NCBI RefSeq assembly: GCF_000423865.1
Contig: NZ_AUIU01000019.1
Span: 1-64,000 of the forward strand
DNA length: 64,000 bases
Source: Thermodesulfovibrio thiophilus DSM 17215
Lineage (GTDB): Bacteria; Nitrospirota; Thermodesulfovibrionia; Thermodesulfovibrionales; Thermodesulfovibrionaceae
Reading direction: 5' to 3'
Made by a program: the position numbers and the translations under genes. Of the stretch, positions 17,733 through 26,803 are shown in pieces. Within the stretch, counting starts at the first letter, position 1; every line of letters starts with the position of its first letter. Below the pieces are notes generated by a model, which worked only from the letters and a program-made list of their open reading frames with translations, ran no database searches and had not been told where the DNA came from.

Positions 17733-18654
17733 GATAATTATAGGAACCAGAGGAAGTAAACTTGCGCTATGGCAGGCAAACTGGATTAAAGACAAACTGG
17801 AAAGACTCTATCCAGATTTAGTGATAGAAATTGAGAAGATAAAAACAACAGGGGATAAAATCACTGATGCTCCTTTATCCAGAATTGGCGGAAAAGGTTT
17901 GTTTGTAAAGGAAATCGAGGAAGCTCTATTTAAAAGCAGGATTGACATCGCGGTGCACAGCATGAAGGATGTTCCTGCAGAACTTCCAGAAGGGCTACAT
18001 ATAGCTGCAATATGCGAAAGAGAAAATCCAAGAGACGCCATTATAAGCAACAACAATAAATCTTTACAAGAGCTTCCTGATGGTGCGGTTTTGGGCACAA
18101 GTAGCCTTAGAAGGACAGTTCAACTAAAAGCAATTAGAACTGATTTCAACATAAAGCCTCTTAGAGGAAATGTTGATACGCGTATAAAAAAACTAAAAAA
18201 TGGGGATTTTGACGCCATTATTCTTGCAATGGCTGGGATAAAAAGAATGGGGCTGGAGAATCTTATTACGGAAGTAATATCAGAAGACACAATGATTCCT
18301 GCCATAGGACAGGGTGCTATTGGAATAGAAACAAGAGTAGATGATGAATTTATTAATGAAATAATAAAACCATTGAATCATGAAGATACAGCTATTTGTG
18401 TACGTGCAGAGAGAGCTTTTCTGAGCATAATGGGAGGAGGCTGTCAGGTGCCTCTTGCATGTCATGCAAAAATACTAAAACAAAATAATAAAACAACTAT
18501 AAACATAGAAGGGATACTAGGGGATCCTGATGGTAAATGGTCAATTATACGAGGTTCAAGAAATGGTAGTCTTTCTCAGGCAAATATCCTTGCTGAAGAC
18601 CTTGCCAGAGAATTGCTAGATAAAGGAGGCAATCCTAATTTACTAGTAGAATAA
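17713..18654 (+). CDS. hemC: Hydroxymethylbilane synthase
   Basis: Polymerises four porphobilinogens. Motifs: IIIGTRGSKLALWQANWIK, VHSMKDVPAELPEGL with the catalytic Asp region, GTSSLRRTVQLKAIR, and the dipyrromethane-cofactor Cys in GGGCQVPLACHA (about 245). Start choice: AAGGAGG at 17696-17702 inside hemA points to TTG at 17713, or less well to GTG at 17719. The open frame extends to 17689, ahead of this site. Length then is 313 residues, normal for the family. Confidence 0.93.
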   Translation: MTVTKNKIIIGTRGSKLALWQANWIKDKLERLYPDLVIEIEKIKTTGDKITDAPLSRIGGKGLFVKEIEEALFKSRIDIAVHSMKDVPAELPEGLHIAAICERENPRDAIISNNNKSLQELPDGAVLGTSSLRRTVQLKAIRTDFNIKPLRGNVDTRIKKLKNGDFDAIILAMAGIKRMGLENLITEVISEDTMIPAIGQGAIGIETRVDDEFINEIIKPLNHEDTAICVRAERAFLSIMGGGCQVPLACHAKILKQNNKTTINIEGILGDPDGKWSIIRGSRNGSLSQANILAEDLARELLDKGGNPNLLVE

Positions 18655-18760
18655 TCAAGAACCATTTTTCTGTGATTTTTGAAATGAAATTTTCAGATTA
18701 TTTTAAATAGTGCGTGAATAGGAAATTTAAAATCTTTACCGGTAAATTCAGGAGGTAACA

Positions 18761-20284
18761 GTGAAAAATGGCAAGGTTTACCTTGTAGGAGCAGGACCCG
18801 GTGATGCGGGTTTAATTACAGTTAAAGGATTAAGAGCAATACAGCGAGCTGACTGTATTGTTTATGATTTTCACATAAATCCTAGACTTTTAACTTATGC
18901 AAGAGAAGATGTGGAGTTTATTTATGCTGGAAAAAGAGGCGGCCATCATGAAATGACTCAAGATGATATAAACCGCGTGCTTATTGAGAAAGCAAAGGAA
19001 GGCAACGTTGTATGCAGGTTAAAAGGCGGAGATCCTTTTGTTTTTGGAAGAGGTGGTGAAGAGGCTGAAGTTCTTGCTAACGAGGGAATTATATTTGAGA
19101 TAATACCTGGCATAAGTTCTGTTATTGCTGTTCCTGCTTATGCTGGAATTCCGGTTACTCATCGCAGAGTAGCATCAGCCTTTACAGTTATAACAGGCAA
19201 CGAAGATCTGTCAAAGCAGGAAAGGATTTTCACACATCTCAGAGCATTAAATAACTCAGAGACAATGATTTTTTTGATGTGTGTGAAGAATCTTGAAACA
19301 ATAACTGATAAATTGCTTAATGAAGGCTTAAATCCTCAAACACCGTCAGCAATTATTCGGTGGGGCACAAGACCAGAGCAAAAGGTTGTTACTGGCACAA
19401 TATCAGAGATTGCTAAACTTGCAAAAGACCATAACATTTCACCCCCGGCAATCCTTGTAATAGGTGAGGTGGTGAGCTTAAGAGAAAAACTTAACTGGTA
19501 TGAAAGAAAGCCTCTTTACGGACAGAGAATTTTAATAACCAGACAGTTAACAGATGATTATTTAAAACTTGAAGAGCTTGGAGCTGAGCTTTTTGTATTT
19601 CCAACAATTAATTTTTTGCCACCTGAGGATTTTACAGAGCTTGATAATTCTATAAAAAACATAAAAAGTTATAACTATATAGTATTTCCATCCCCACGGG
19701 CTGTCAATTTCTTTTTTAAAAGATTTATCTTTCTTGGTAAAGACGTAAGGGATTTAAAGGGAGTTTTGATCTGTGTCCTTGGACAAGAAACCGCAAATAC
19801 ATTGAAAAAGTACGGCATAAATGCCGATATTATTCCTGATGAATTTAACGCTGAAGCAGTGGCAGAGCTCTTTAAAAAGAAAGTTATTCATGAATCTCCA
19901 TCTTCAATTCGTATTCTCTATCCAAGATCTGATATTGCACTTAAGTCATTCGCTAAAGCGATGCAAAATGCTGGTGTTGTTGTTGATGCTCCAGAAACAT
20001 ACAGGACAGTAAAACCATCAGAGCATGCCAAAAGACTTTCAAGATTTTTAATGGAAGGAAAAATCACAGTTGCAACATTCACATCTCCTTCAAGTTTTAA
20101 TAATCTTTTTGAAATGCTCAAGGATGAAGTCAAAAATGTCCTAAAAGACTTAACAATTGCAGCAATTGGAAAAACCACTGCAAAAGCTATAGAAGAAAAA
20201 GGTTATAAAGTAAGCATTATGCCAGATAGATCAACAATAAAAGATATGGTGGAGGCAATTATAAGATGGGGCAAGCAGAAGTAG
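18761..20284 (+). CDS. cobA-hemD: Fused uroporphyrinogen-III C-methyltransferase / uroporphyrinogen-III synthase
   Basis: Residues 1-245 are a SUMT domain (VYLVGAGPGDAGLITVKG, CRLKGGDPFVFGRGGEEAE, PGISSVIAVPAYAGIPVTHR), making precorrin-2 for siroheme and corrinoids. Residues about 255-507 are a HemD domain (ILITRQLTDDY to TFTSPSSFNNLFEMLKD, AIGKTTAKAIEEKGY). The fusion closes the ring and then methylates it. The start is GTG with a strong AGGAGG seven bases upstream. A 106-base gap separates it from hemC, and a motif there recurs at 28.55 kb. Confidence 0.95.
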   Translation: MKNGKVYLVGAGPGDAGLITVKGLRAIQRADCIVYDFHINPRLLTYAREDVEFIYAGKRGGHHEMTQDDINRVLIEKAKEGNVVCRLKGGDPFVFGRGGEEAEVLANEGIIFEIIPGISSVIAVPAYAGIPVTHRRVASAFTVITGNEDLSKQERIFTHLRALNNSETMIFLMCVKNLETITDKLLNEGLNPQTPSAIIRWGTRPEQKVVTGTISEIAKLAKDHNISPPAILVIGEVVSLREKLNWYERKPLYGQRILITRQLTDDYLKLEELGAELFVFPTINFLPPEDFTELDNSIKNIKSYNYIVFPSPRAVNFFFKRFIFLGKDVRDLKGVLICVLGQETANTLKKYGINADIIPDEFNAEAVAELFKKKVIHESPSSIRILYPRSDIALKSFAKAMQNAGVVVDAPETYRTVKPSEHAKRLSRFLMEGKITVATFTSPSSFNNLFEMLKDEVKNVLKDLTIAAIGKTTAKAIEEKGYKVSIMPDRSTIKDMVEAIIRWGKQK

Positions 20285-21621
20285 TTATTGTAGGAGGCGG
20301 AATTTCAGGACTTTCCCTTGCATACTTTCTGTTAAAAAAGAAACCTGATCTTGATATAAAGATTATTGAGGCGGAAAATAAAGCAGGCGGAAAGATAGTA
20401 TCTGAAAATATTTCAAGCTTTTTATGCGAAGCTGGAGTTAATGGATTTCTAAATAATAAACCTTCAACAATTGTCCTTGCAAATGAGCTAGGCATAGAGC
20501 CTTTAATGGGCAGTGAACATTCAAAGGTAAGATATATTCTTATTGATGGACAATTAAAAAAAGTACCTGAGGATCCTTTAAAATTTTTTGCCTCTTCACT
20601 GCTTTCTGTGAGGGGAAAAATTAGAATGATAGGAGAGTATTTCATCCCACCGTTAAAGGAAGACATAGATGAATCAGTTCAGAGCTTTGTAAGCAGAAGA
20701 GTTGGCACTGAGTTTTATGAAAAACTGATTGATCCAATGTCAACAGGAATATATGCAGGTGATCCTACAAAGATGAGCATGAAAAGCTGTTTTCCAAAAG
20801 TATACTGGCTTGAAAAAAAATATGGTGGTCTTATAAAAGGCTTGATTGCTCTTAAAAAAGGAAAAAAGAATGTTGAGACAGCTCCAAAGAGTATGCTTAT
20901 GTCTTTTAGAAATGGTATGGTAGAACTCATTCAGAGTCTTGAAAACAAGCTTGCCTCAAAAATTTTAAAAAATAAAAAAGTGCTGGATATAACGTTAAAC
21001 AATGGTTTATATAACCTTTACATGGCAGATGGAGAGTATTTACAGGCAACTAAAATAGTTCTTGCCTGCCCGGCCCATGAATCAGCCAACATTGTTAAAG
21101 AGTTTGATAAAGAACTTAGCAAACTTTTAGCATCAATTCCATATCCTCCTTTAAGTGTTGTTGCCTTTGGATTTAAAACAGAACAAATAGGTTTTGGCAC
21201 AGGTCTTTATGGCTTTCTTGTTCCTCACAGGGAGAAACGAAAAATTCTAGGATGTCTTTTTGATTCAACTATATTTCCAAACAGAGCACCTCAAGGATAT
21301 GTTTTATTAAGAACAATGATTGGCGGCATGAGATCTCCTGACCTTGCTTTGTTGCCTGATGAAAAACTGATTGAAACTGCATTATCAGAGCTAAGGGATA
21401 TTTTGAGTATTAAGGGTAACCCAGAATTTATAAAAATTTTCAGATGGCAAAAAGCTATCCCCCAGTATCAAGTAGGGCATGAGGAAAAACTGAGAAAAAT
21501 TGATGAAAGGCTTAAAAGTTTTCCTGGATTTTACTTAACAGGCAATGCTTACAGAGGTGTAAGTGTAAACGACTGTATCCAGAACTCTATTGAATTAGCA
21601 GATAAATTTTTATCTCTTTAA
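20266..21621 (+). CDS. hemY: Protoporphyrinogen/coproporphyrinogen oxidase, HemY type
   Basis: A 451-residue FAD-dependent amine-oxidase-like protein. The N-terminus is EVVIVGGGISGLSLAYFL, followed by FAD contacts EAENKAGGKI. The substrate-domain motifs DPMSTGIYAGDPTKMSMKS and the C-terminal TGNAYRGVSVNDCI are typical of the PPOX family. This family normally uses oxygen and also includes coproporphyrinogen oxidases (CgoX). It overlaps cobA-hemD by 19 bases, with GGAGG ahead of its ATG. No ferrochelatase or hemE is in the window, so the branch used cannot be settled. Confidence 0.87.
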   Translation: MGQAEVVIVGGGISGLSLAYFLLKKKPDLDIKIIEAENKAGGKIVSENISSFLCEAGVNGFLNNKPSTIVLANELGIEPLMGSEHSKVRYILIDGQLKKVPEDPLKFFASSLLSVRGKIRMIGEYFIPPLKEDIDESVQSFVSRRVGTEFYEKLIDPMSTGIYAGDPTKMSMKSCFPKVYWLEKKYGGLIKGLIALKKGKKNVETAPKSMLMSFRNGMVELIQSLENKLASKILKNKKVLDITLNNGLYNLYMADGEYLQATKIVLACPAHESANIVKEFDKELSKLLASIPYPPLSVVAFGFKTEQIGFGTGLYGFLVPHREKRKILGCLFDSTIFPNRAPQGYVLLRTMIGGMRSPDLALLPDEKLIETALSELRDILSIKGNPEFIKIFRWQKAIPQYQVGHEEKLRKIDERLKSFPGFYLTGNAYRGVSVNDCIQNSIELADKFLSL

Positions 21622-21662
21622 GTGCATGGAACTAAAACATTAGTTTTCCTCAGGGAACAATA

Positions 21663-22595
21663 ATGCTTGGTGAAATTTTTTTATTTATAGTCCTGGGTTT
21701 AATAATAAGATGTTTACTGTCTTTTTTTAATATTTCACCCGAAAGAATTGATTTTTTGAGAGATAAGACTAATTCCTTTGTTTTTTATTTCATAATTCCA
21801 TTAATCTGCTTTAAAACAGCCTATACAATGCCTTTTAGTGTTAGTCATTTAAAAATATCGATTGTTGCAAATTTAACAATACTGAGCTGTGTGGCGATTT
21901 CATGGTTTATTTATAAAAAGATTAATAAAGTTATGTCTCTATCCATTCAACCTGAGGTTATGGGATCTTTAATAATATGCGCTTCATTTGGAAATGTGCT
22001 TTATGTAGGCTTACCGATTCTTACAAAGCTTTATGGAGAGCAAGGAATGAGCTATGCTTTCACATACGATTTTTTAGCAAGCACACCTCTTACCTGGACT
22101 GTTGGTATTGCAATTTGTATGAAATACGGTAAAGCCCAAAGTTTCACTTTGAAAAATTCGATTCAAACACTTATAAAAATTCCACCAATCTGGGGAATGA
22201 TTATTGGATTAATTGTCAGAGAACTGATTATTCCTGTACCTGATATCTTAGTGAATTTTTTAAAAGATATATCAATATTTGTAACATATATAATGTTAAC
22301 TATTGTTGGATTATCCATCAAAGCTGTATCTCCCAAAAAACTTACAATCTGTTCACCTGCTATTGCAGTAAAGCTTATTGTTTCACCATTGCTTGCTTAT
22401 AGTTTTGGAAAGATTATAGGCTTACCACAAATTCCCCTTAACTCTTGCATGATTGATGCAGGCATGCCTTCGATGCTTCTGAGTATGATTTTTGCAACAG
22501 CTTTTGGAACTGACATGAGAACATCAATAGAGATGATTTTTCTTACTACTGCTATTTTTCTAGTTCTTTTTTCCGGTTACTTTTTAGTATTTTAA
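21663..22595 (+). CDS. AEC-family (auxin efflux carrier-like) permease
   Basis: A 310-residue membrane protein with about ten helices in two halves. Signatures: FIIPLICFKTAYTMPF early, ICASFGNVLYVGLPI (about 102) and the C-terminal SCMIDAGMPSMLLSMIFATAFG. AEC permeases export or exchange small organic anions. The gene follows hemY by 41 bases on the same strand, so co-transcription is possible, but a tetrapyrrole-related substrate is only a guess. Confidence 0.85.
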   Translation: MLGEIFLFIVLGLIIRCLLSFFNISPERIDFLRDKTNSFVFYFIIPLICFKTAYTMPFSVSHLKISIVANLTILSCVAISWFIYKKINKVMSLSIQPEVMGSLIICASFGNVLYVGLPILTKLYGEQGMSYAFTYDFLASTPLTWTVGIAICMKYGKAQSFTLKNSIQTLIKIPPIWGMIIGLIVRELIIPVPDILVNFLKDISIFVTYIMLTIVGLSIKAVSPKKLTICSPAIAVKLIVSPLLAYSFGKIIGLPQIPLNSCMIDAGMPSMLLSMIFATAFGTDMRTSIEMIFLTTAIFLVLFSGYFLVF

Positions 22596-22631
22596 AGGAA
22601 TGAACTTTTTTAAAATAAACTTTTTGCATAG

Positions 22632-25208
22632 TTAATTTTTCTTTATATATTTCTTTACGAATTCATCAATATACATCTGAGCCACTGCATCATTAAACAA
22701 AACCATATCTAATTGTTTTGTATATGCTGTCAGTTTTCCCATTATTTCAAGATATCTTTCAATTGTTGGAGTATCATATTTTGTCAAAATTGCATTTATT
22801 ATATCTTCCTTTGTTGAAATTCTAAATCCTATTGTTTTTAAAATTTCTGTAATTAATTTTACTCTTCTAAATCTTCTGTCAATGGCAGCACCTCCACCTT
22901 TAAAAAAGAATTTTATGTAATTGTCATTGATGTTTTCACCAGCATATGCTTCAATCATTGAAAAATGATAACCAAGACGCAAACTGAAATTCATATAATG
23001 TCTGGTTACTATACAGAAACTTTTTTTAGCTGTTTTATTCAACTCATCTTCCGGAATTGAAGCAGTATGAGCAACCATGCCCAAAAATCCTTTTGCATCC
23101 ACAGGAGGAGGACCTGGCCATTGCATTGATTTCATACCTCTAAGTATTGCTCTGAGCGGAATTGAAAGCACATCGTCTTCTGTAGCTTTATCTATTCCTT
23201 CTTTTAAACCTTCTTCTAAATCAAGGACCAATATTGCAATAGGAAGTCCTGTAACAAGGGGAATTGCATGAATTTCACTGTCATATCTCTCCCACATGGT
23301 AAACATCTCATGCATAACCATTTCATGACAGAATCTTGTTATATCATGAAGTGTTTTACAGTTTTCAGGTTTAAACTCATTCGAAGTGGGATCAACTAAA
23401 TTTAATGGTACAATAAACTTCAATATTTTTTCGAGCATTTTATAAATTAAAGTTTCTTTAAAAGGACCTTCAATTTTTGCCATTTCAATAAGCTTTTCAA
23501 CTTTACCTTCATATATTAGACAGTTATAAGCATCAACTGTTATTTCCTGACCATGCTTTAGTAATTTTGTAGCATTTTCAGTGTTAAGGATTGTCGGTAC
23601 ATTGTATTCTCTTGATAGTGAAGCCATATGACCTGTAGGAGTACCTACATCAGTTATAATAGCCGATGCTTTGTTCATTATAACCACATACTGTGGATTT
23701 GTATGTTTCGCAACTAAAACCCATCCTTCTGGAAAGTCTTCAAGCATGCTATCATTTTCTAAAATAAACGCTTTTCCATATCCTACACCCTTACATGCTG
23801 AGACACCTCTATCAATTAAAATATTGTAACCTTCAAATTTGGGTGGTTTTGAGACTTTTTTTGCTGAAGTATCCTCTAAATTTGAAATAACTCTTTGAAG
23901 AATATCCATAATTTTTAATGGACGTGTTTGAAGTATATAGATGTTATCTTCTTCGTCAATAGCCCATTCAATATCCTGAGGCAAACCGTAGTATTGTTCT
24001 ATCTCAATTGCAAACTTTGCAAGTTTTAAGGCATTTTCCTCAGAAAGGTAAAACCCATAATTATGAGGAGGAAGAGGTATTTCCTCAATATCACCATCTT
24101 CATTGCATATGAGCATTTTATCCTGCTTGCCAGGAAGCTTTTCCACTATGGATAATTGAGGATGCCTTTTTATCACATATGACTCTGCGGTTACCGCTCC
24201 ATCAACAACAAGTTTACCCAATCCTCTTACAGCGTTAATTATTATATTTTCACTTTCAGGATTATTAGGATTTTTTGAATACATAACTCCACCAACTTTA
24301 GCGTTTACCATTTCAAGAACTCCTGCTGCCATTACCATATCACTTTCTGAAAAACCTTTTGTTTTATAGTAAAAAATTGCTCTTGTATTAAAAAGACTTG
24401 CAAGTACTTCTTTGTATTTTTCGGGAATAAACTCTTCTTTAACATTCAGGAAGGAAGAGTACTGTCCTGCGAAACTGAAATCAGAGTCTTCGTGAATTGC
24501 ACTGCTTCTTACAGATACCAGACATTTTTTATTTAACTTTTTACATAAATTTTCATAAGCCATTTTAATAGAGCTTGAGATTTCTGGTGGCATTTCTGAA
24601 TTCACTATAATTTCCTTGAGTTTTATGCTACATTGCTCAAGTTCTTCAATCTTATTTATATTTGCTTCATTAAGAATTCTGGTTATCTTTTCTTTTAATT
24701 GATTGTATTCAATGAATTTTATATAAGAATAAGAAGTTATAACAAAACCATCTGGAACAGGGATTTTTAAAATGTTCTTAAGTTCTGCAAGATGAACATT
24801 TTTGCCTCCTGCAATATTGATTGCATCCTTTGGTAAAGACTCAAAAGGAATTGTAAAGTCAGTTACAGGTATATCTATTTTTGATGAAAGAGCTTTCTCT
24901 ATTTTTTCTTTAATTTCATAATAAACGTTTTCTAATTGTGCATATTTATTGTCAGAAAGAGCATTTAAATTTTTAATTATTCCTATTACTCCATTAGAAA
25001 TGGCATTAACATTAGTTTTTATATAATGCATATCAAAAACATATTCACCCGAAAGTTTTTCTTCCATATCAGCCATTATGCGAAGAACATCATTGTTTGT
25101 GTGAAGCAAGGTTCTGAAGTATGAATATTTTTCTTTTAAAAGTTTTTTCAATTTTTCTTTTTCCTCTATTTTTTTGGCTTTTGACTTAAAAATTCGCCCT
25201 AAATCCAT
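22632..25208 (-). CDS. PEP-synthase-like protein with atypical C-terminal domain
   Basis: 858 residues. After an N-terminal helical region (1-120) comes a pyruvate-phosphate-dikinase ATP-grasp domain (INIAGGKNVHLAEL, LVSVRSSAIHEDS, FAGQYSSFLNV, IEWAIDEEDNIYILQTRPL). A mobile phospho-His domain follows, with the catalytic His in GTPTGHMASLSREYNVPTI (about 535). The usual C-terminal PEP/pyruvate TIM barrel is not recognisable. About 290 residues of different sequence replace it (FCHEMVMHEMFTMWERYD, MKSMQWPGPPPVDAKG). It may phosphorylate something other than pyruvate. It is divergent from a GntR regulator. Confidence 0.75.
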   Translation of the reverse strand: MDLGRIFKSKAKKIEEKEKLKKLLKEKYSYFRTLLHTNNDVLRIMADMEEKLSGEYVFDMHYIKTNVNAISNGVIGIIKNLNALSDNKYAQLENVYYEIKEKIEKALSSKIDIPVTDFTIPFESLPKDAINIAGGKNVHLAELKNILKIPVPDGFVITSYSYIKFIEYNQLKEKITRILNEANINKIEELEQCSIKLKEIIVNSEMPPEISSSIKMAYENLCKKLNKKCLVSVRSSAIHEDSDFSFAGQYSSFLNVKEEFIPEKYKEVLASLFNTRAIFYYKTKGFSESDMVMAAGVLEMVNAKVGGVMYSKNPNNPESENIIINAVRGLGKLVVDGAVTAESYVIKRHPQLSIVEKLPGKQDKMLICNEDGDIEEIPLPPHNYGFYLSEENALKLAKFAIEIEQYYGLPQDIEWAIDEEDNIYILQTRPLKIMDILQRVISNLEDTSAKKVSKPPKFEGYNILIDRGVSACKGVGYGKAFILENDSMLEDFPEGWVLVAKHTNPQYVVIMNKASAIITDVGTPTGHMASLSREYNVPTILNTENATKLLKHGQEITVDAYNCLIYEGKVEKLIEMAKIEGPFKETLIYKMLEKILKFIVPLNLVDPTSNEFKPENCKTLHDITRFCHEMVMHEMFTMWERYDSEIHAIPLVTGLPIAILVLDLEEGLKEGIDKATEDDVLSIPLRAILRGMKSMQWPGPPPVDAKGFLGMVAHTASIPEDELNKTAKKSFCIVTRHYMNFSLRLGYHFSMIEAYAGENINDNYIKFFFKGGGAAIDRRFRRVKLITEILKTIGFRISTKEDIINAILTKYDTPTIERYLEIMGKLTAYTKQLDMVLFNDAVAQMYIDEFVKKYIKKN

Positions 25209-25213
25209 ATCGT

Positions 25214-25241
25214 ATTATACTCAATTTAGTAGTAATCCCAA
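25214..25241 (-). promoter_or_regulatory. Promoter of the PEP-synthase-like gene
   Basis: TATAAT (25219-25214, minus) with TTGGGA upstream at spacing 16. Five bases separate the -10 element from the ATG at 25208, so the message would be leaderless or nearly so. Confidence 0.45.
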
Positions 25242-25351
25242 AATTGTCCACTAAATAAATTTTAACACGCTAGAATATGACAGGATACATTAATATTTGA
25301 CAAAATATTGGAGGTCATAAGTGATTTTAATTGGCTTATAATACAATTTTT

Positions 25352-25380
25352 TTGACAAATATTTTCTATCCTCATAAAAT
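25352..25380 (+). promoter_or_regulatory. Strong sigma-70-type promoter before the GntR gene
   Basis: TTGACA (25352-25357) and TAAAAT (25375-25380) are separated by exactly 17 bases. Transcription should start near 25387, placing the palindrome at 25412 within the leader. Confidence 0.65.
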
Positions 25381-25411
25381 ATAGAATCTTACAATATAAG
25401 ATTAAAGCAAC

Positions 25412-25435
25412 ATAATATTGTTAGAACAATATTAT
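25412..25435. promoter_or_regulatory. Perfect palindrome, likely GntR operator
   Basis: Two perfect 11-base arms (ATAATATTGTT and AACAATATTAT) separated by AG. It lies downstream of the promoter and 12 bases before the GntR start codon, a typical place for autoregulation. Its position is seen; the binding protein is inferred from adjacency. Confidence 0.65.
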
Positions 25436-25447
25436 AAAGGAGTAAAT

Positions 25448-26188
25448 ATGGCTGAATTAATTAACAGAGATGACCATGCCAAATTATATTTACAACTATA
25501 CACAATTTTAAAAAAAAAGATAGAAAATCAAGAGTGGTATTCTAGTATGCAAATACCTACCGAAGAACAGCTCTGCAGAATGTTTAATGTTAGCAGAGCA
25601 ACGGTCAGAAATGCGTTAATGGAGCTTGTAAGGCAGGGATATTTAATCAGGCAACAAGGCAAAGGAACTTTCGTGAGTAAAAATTTTATCTCAGAAGGTT
25701 TAATTATGGCAACAGTTTTTAAAAAATTATGGTTTGAAAATGATTCTATATTTACTGAAAAAATAGTTGCAAAAACAGTAATGATGCCAGTTGGCAATTT
25801 AAGTAATGAACTGAACATTCCTGAAAACAAACACGTTATATACATAAAAATAATCTGGTTTGCTGAAAAAGACCCTACGATGATACAGGAATCCTTCATT
25901 CCTTTCAATATCTGTCCTCAGCTAATTGAAGAGGACATCGAACATCAATCCATTATTGAACTTCTTGAAAAGAAATACAATATCAAAACAACAAGAGTCC
26001 ATAACTATTTTGAGTTAATTTTCTTAAACAAAGAAATTTCTTCATATTTTGAGTTAGAAGAAAACTTTCCTGCTATTTTAATGAATCAAAAGGTTTTTTC
26101 AGGAGATACGGTTATTATTGTAAATAAATTTTATAAAAAAATGGATAATCATAAAATCTTCATCGCTTTTCAAAGAAAAGCATTATAA
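25448..26188 (+). CDS. GntR-family regulator with UTRA effector domain
   Basis: Winged-helix domain at residues 8-75 (YLQLYTILKKKIENQEW, PTEEQLCRMFNVSRATVRNA, LIRQQGKGTFVS), then a UTRA ligand domain of the HutC subfamily (about 85-245; MIQESFIPFNICPQL). The start is ATG at 25448, with AAAGGAG ahead; upstream TTG codons overlap the operator. CBS, transporter and Usp genes follow on the same strand, so it probably controls this set and itself, and perhaps the divergent PEP-synthase-like gene. The effector is unknown. Confidence 0.9.
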   Translation: MAELINRDDHAKLYLQLYTILKKKIENQEWYSSMQIPTEEQLCRMFNVSRATVRNALMELVRQGYLIRQQGKGTFVSKNFISEGLIMATVFKKLWFENDSIFTEKIVAKTVMMPVGNLSNELNIPENKHVIYIKIIWFAEKDPTMIQESFIPFNICPQLIEEDIEHQSIIELLEKKYNIKTTRVHNYFELIFLNKEISSYFELEENFPAILMNQKVFSGDTVIIVNKFYKKMDNHKIFIAFQRKAL

Positions 26189-26204
26189 CCTCAGGAGGTG
26201 GGGT

Positions 26205-26720
26205 ATGTCAGAGGTAAAATTGGTAAAAGATATAATGTTAGGAGTATTTGAGTTTCCACATATTCCTTACTGGTTTAGTATTGAGCAGTCTATTAAAGTT
26301 GTAAAGGCTTCTTTTATTCAGACTCAAAAATACAGTGAACCTCTAGCCATGCTTGTATTTGACGAAAAATACAATCTTCTAGGAATCGTTACGATTAAAG
26401 ACATTCTTAAAGGACTTGAACCTGAATTATTGAAAACATCCTTGAAAATTCAAGACGAAAAAACAAAAAATCTGTCAATATGCTGGAACAGCCTTTTTAA
26501 ACAGGAATCAAAAAAGCTTTTACAGAAACCTGTAAGTGATATAATGCTTGCAACAAAAAATTTTGTTGAACCAACTGATCCTGTAGAGAAGGCTGCTTTT
26601 ATTATGATTTATTATAATTTACCGTTATTACCAGTTATTGAGGAGAACAAAAAATTTGTAGGCATTGTAAGAATGATTGAACTTTTTGATGCAATATCCG
26701 AAGAAATAATTAAGGAATAA
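26205..26720 (+). CDS. Protein with two CBS domains
   Basis: 171 residues. The first CBS motif spans about 8-75 (MLVFDEKYNLLGIVTIKDIL) and the second about 105-165 (VSDIMLATKNFVEPTDPVEKA, LPVIEENKKFVGIVRMIELF). CBS pairs usually sense adenosyl nucleotides and gate a transporter or enzyme. It follows the GntR gene by 16 bases and precedes an anion transporter, so regulation of that transporter is plausible. Only the domain assignment is firm. Confidence 0.88.
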   Translation: MSEVKLVKDIMLGVFEFPHIPYWFSIEQSIKVVKASFIQTQKYSEPLAMLVFDEKYNLLGIVTIKDILKGLEPELLKTSLKIQDEKTKNLSICWNSLFKQESKKLLQKPVSDIMLATKNFVEPTDPVEKAAFIMIYYNLPLLPVIEENKKFVGIVRMIELFDAISEEIIKE

Positions 26721-26803
26721 ATGTTTTAACCTATATAATGTCTGAAAACTTCTATTTTATGATTAACGGTGCTAAGAAAAAACTTGAAATTTAGGGGGGT
26801 TTA

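Noticed and set aside
18655-18760. Possible riboswitch before cobA-hemD
   Set aside because: The gap is only 106 bases and AT-rich. I see no cobalamin-box sequence or nested hairpins, only the 12-base motif shared with 28.55 kb.
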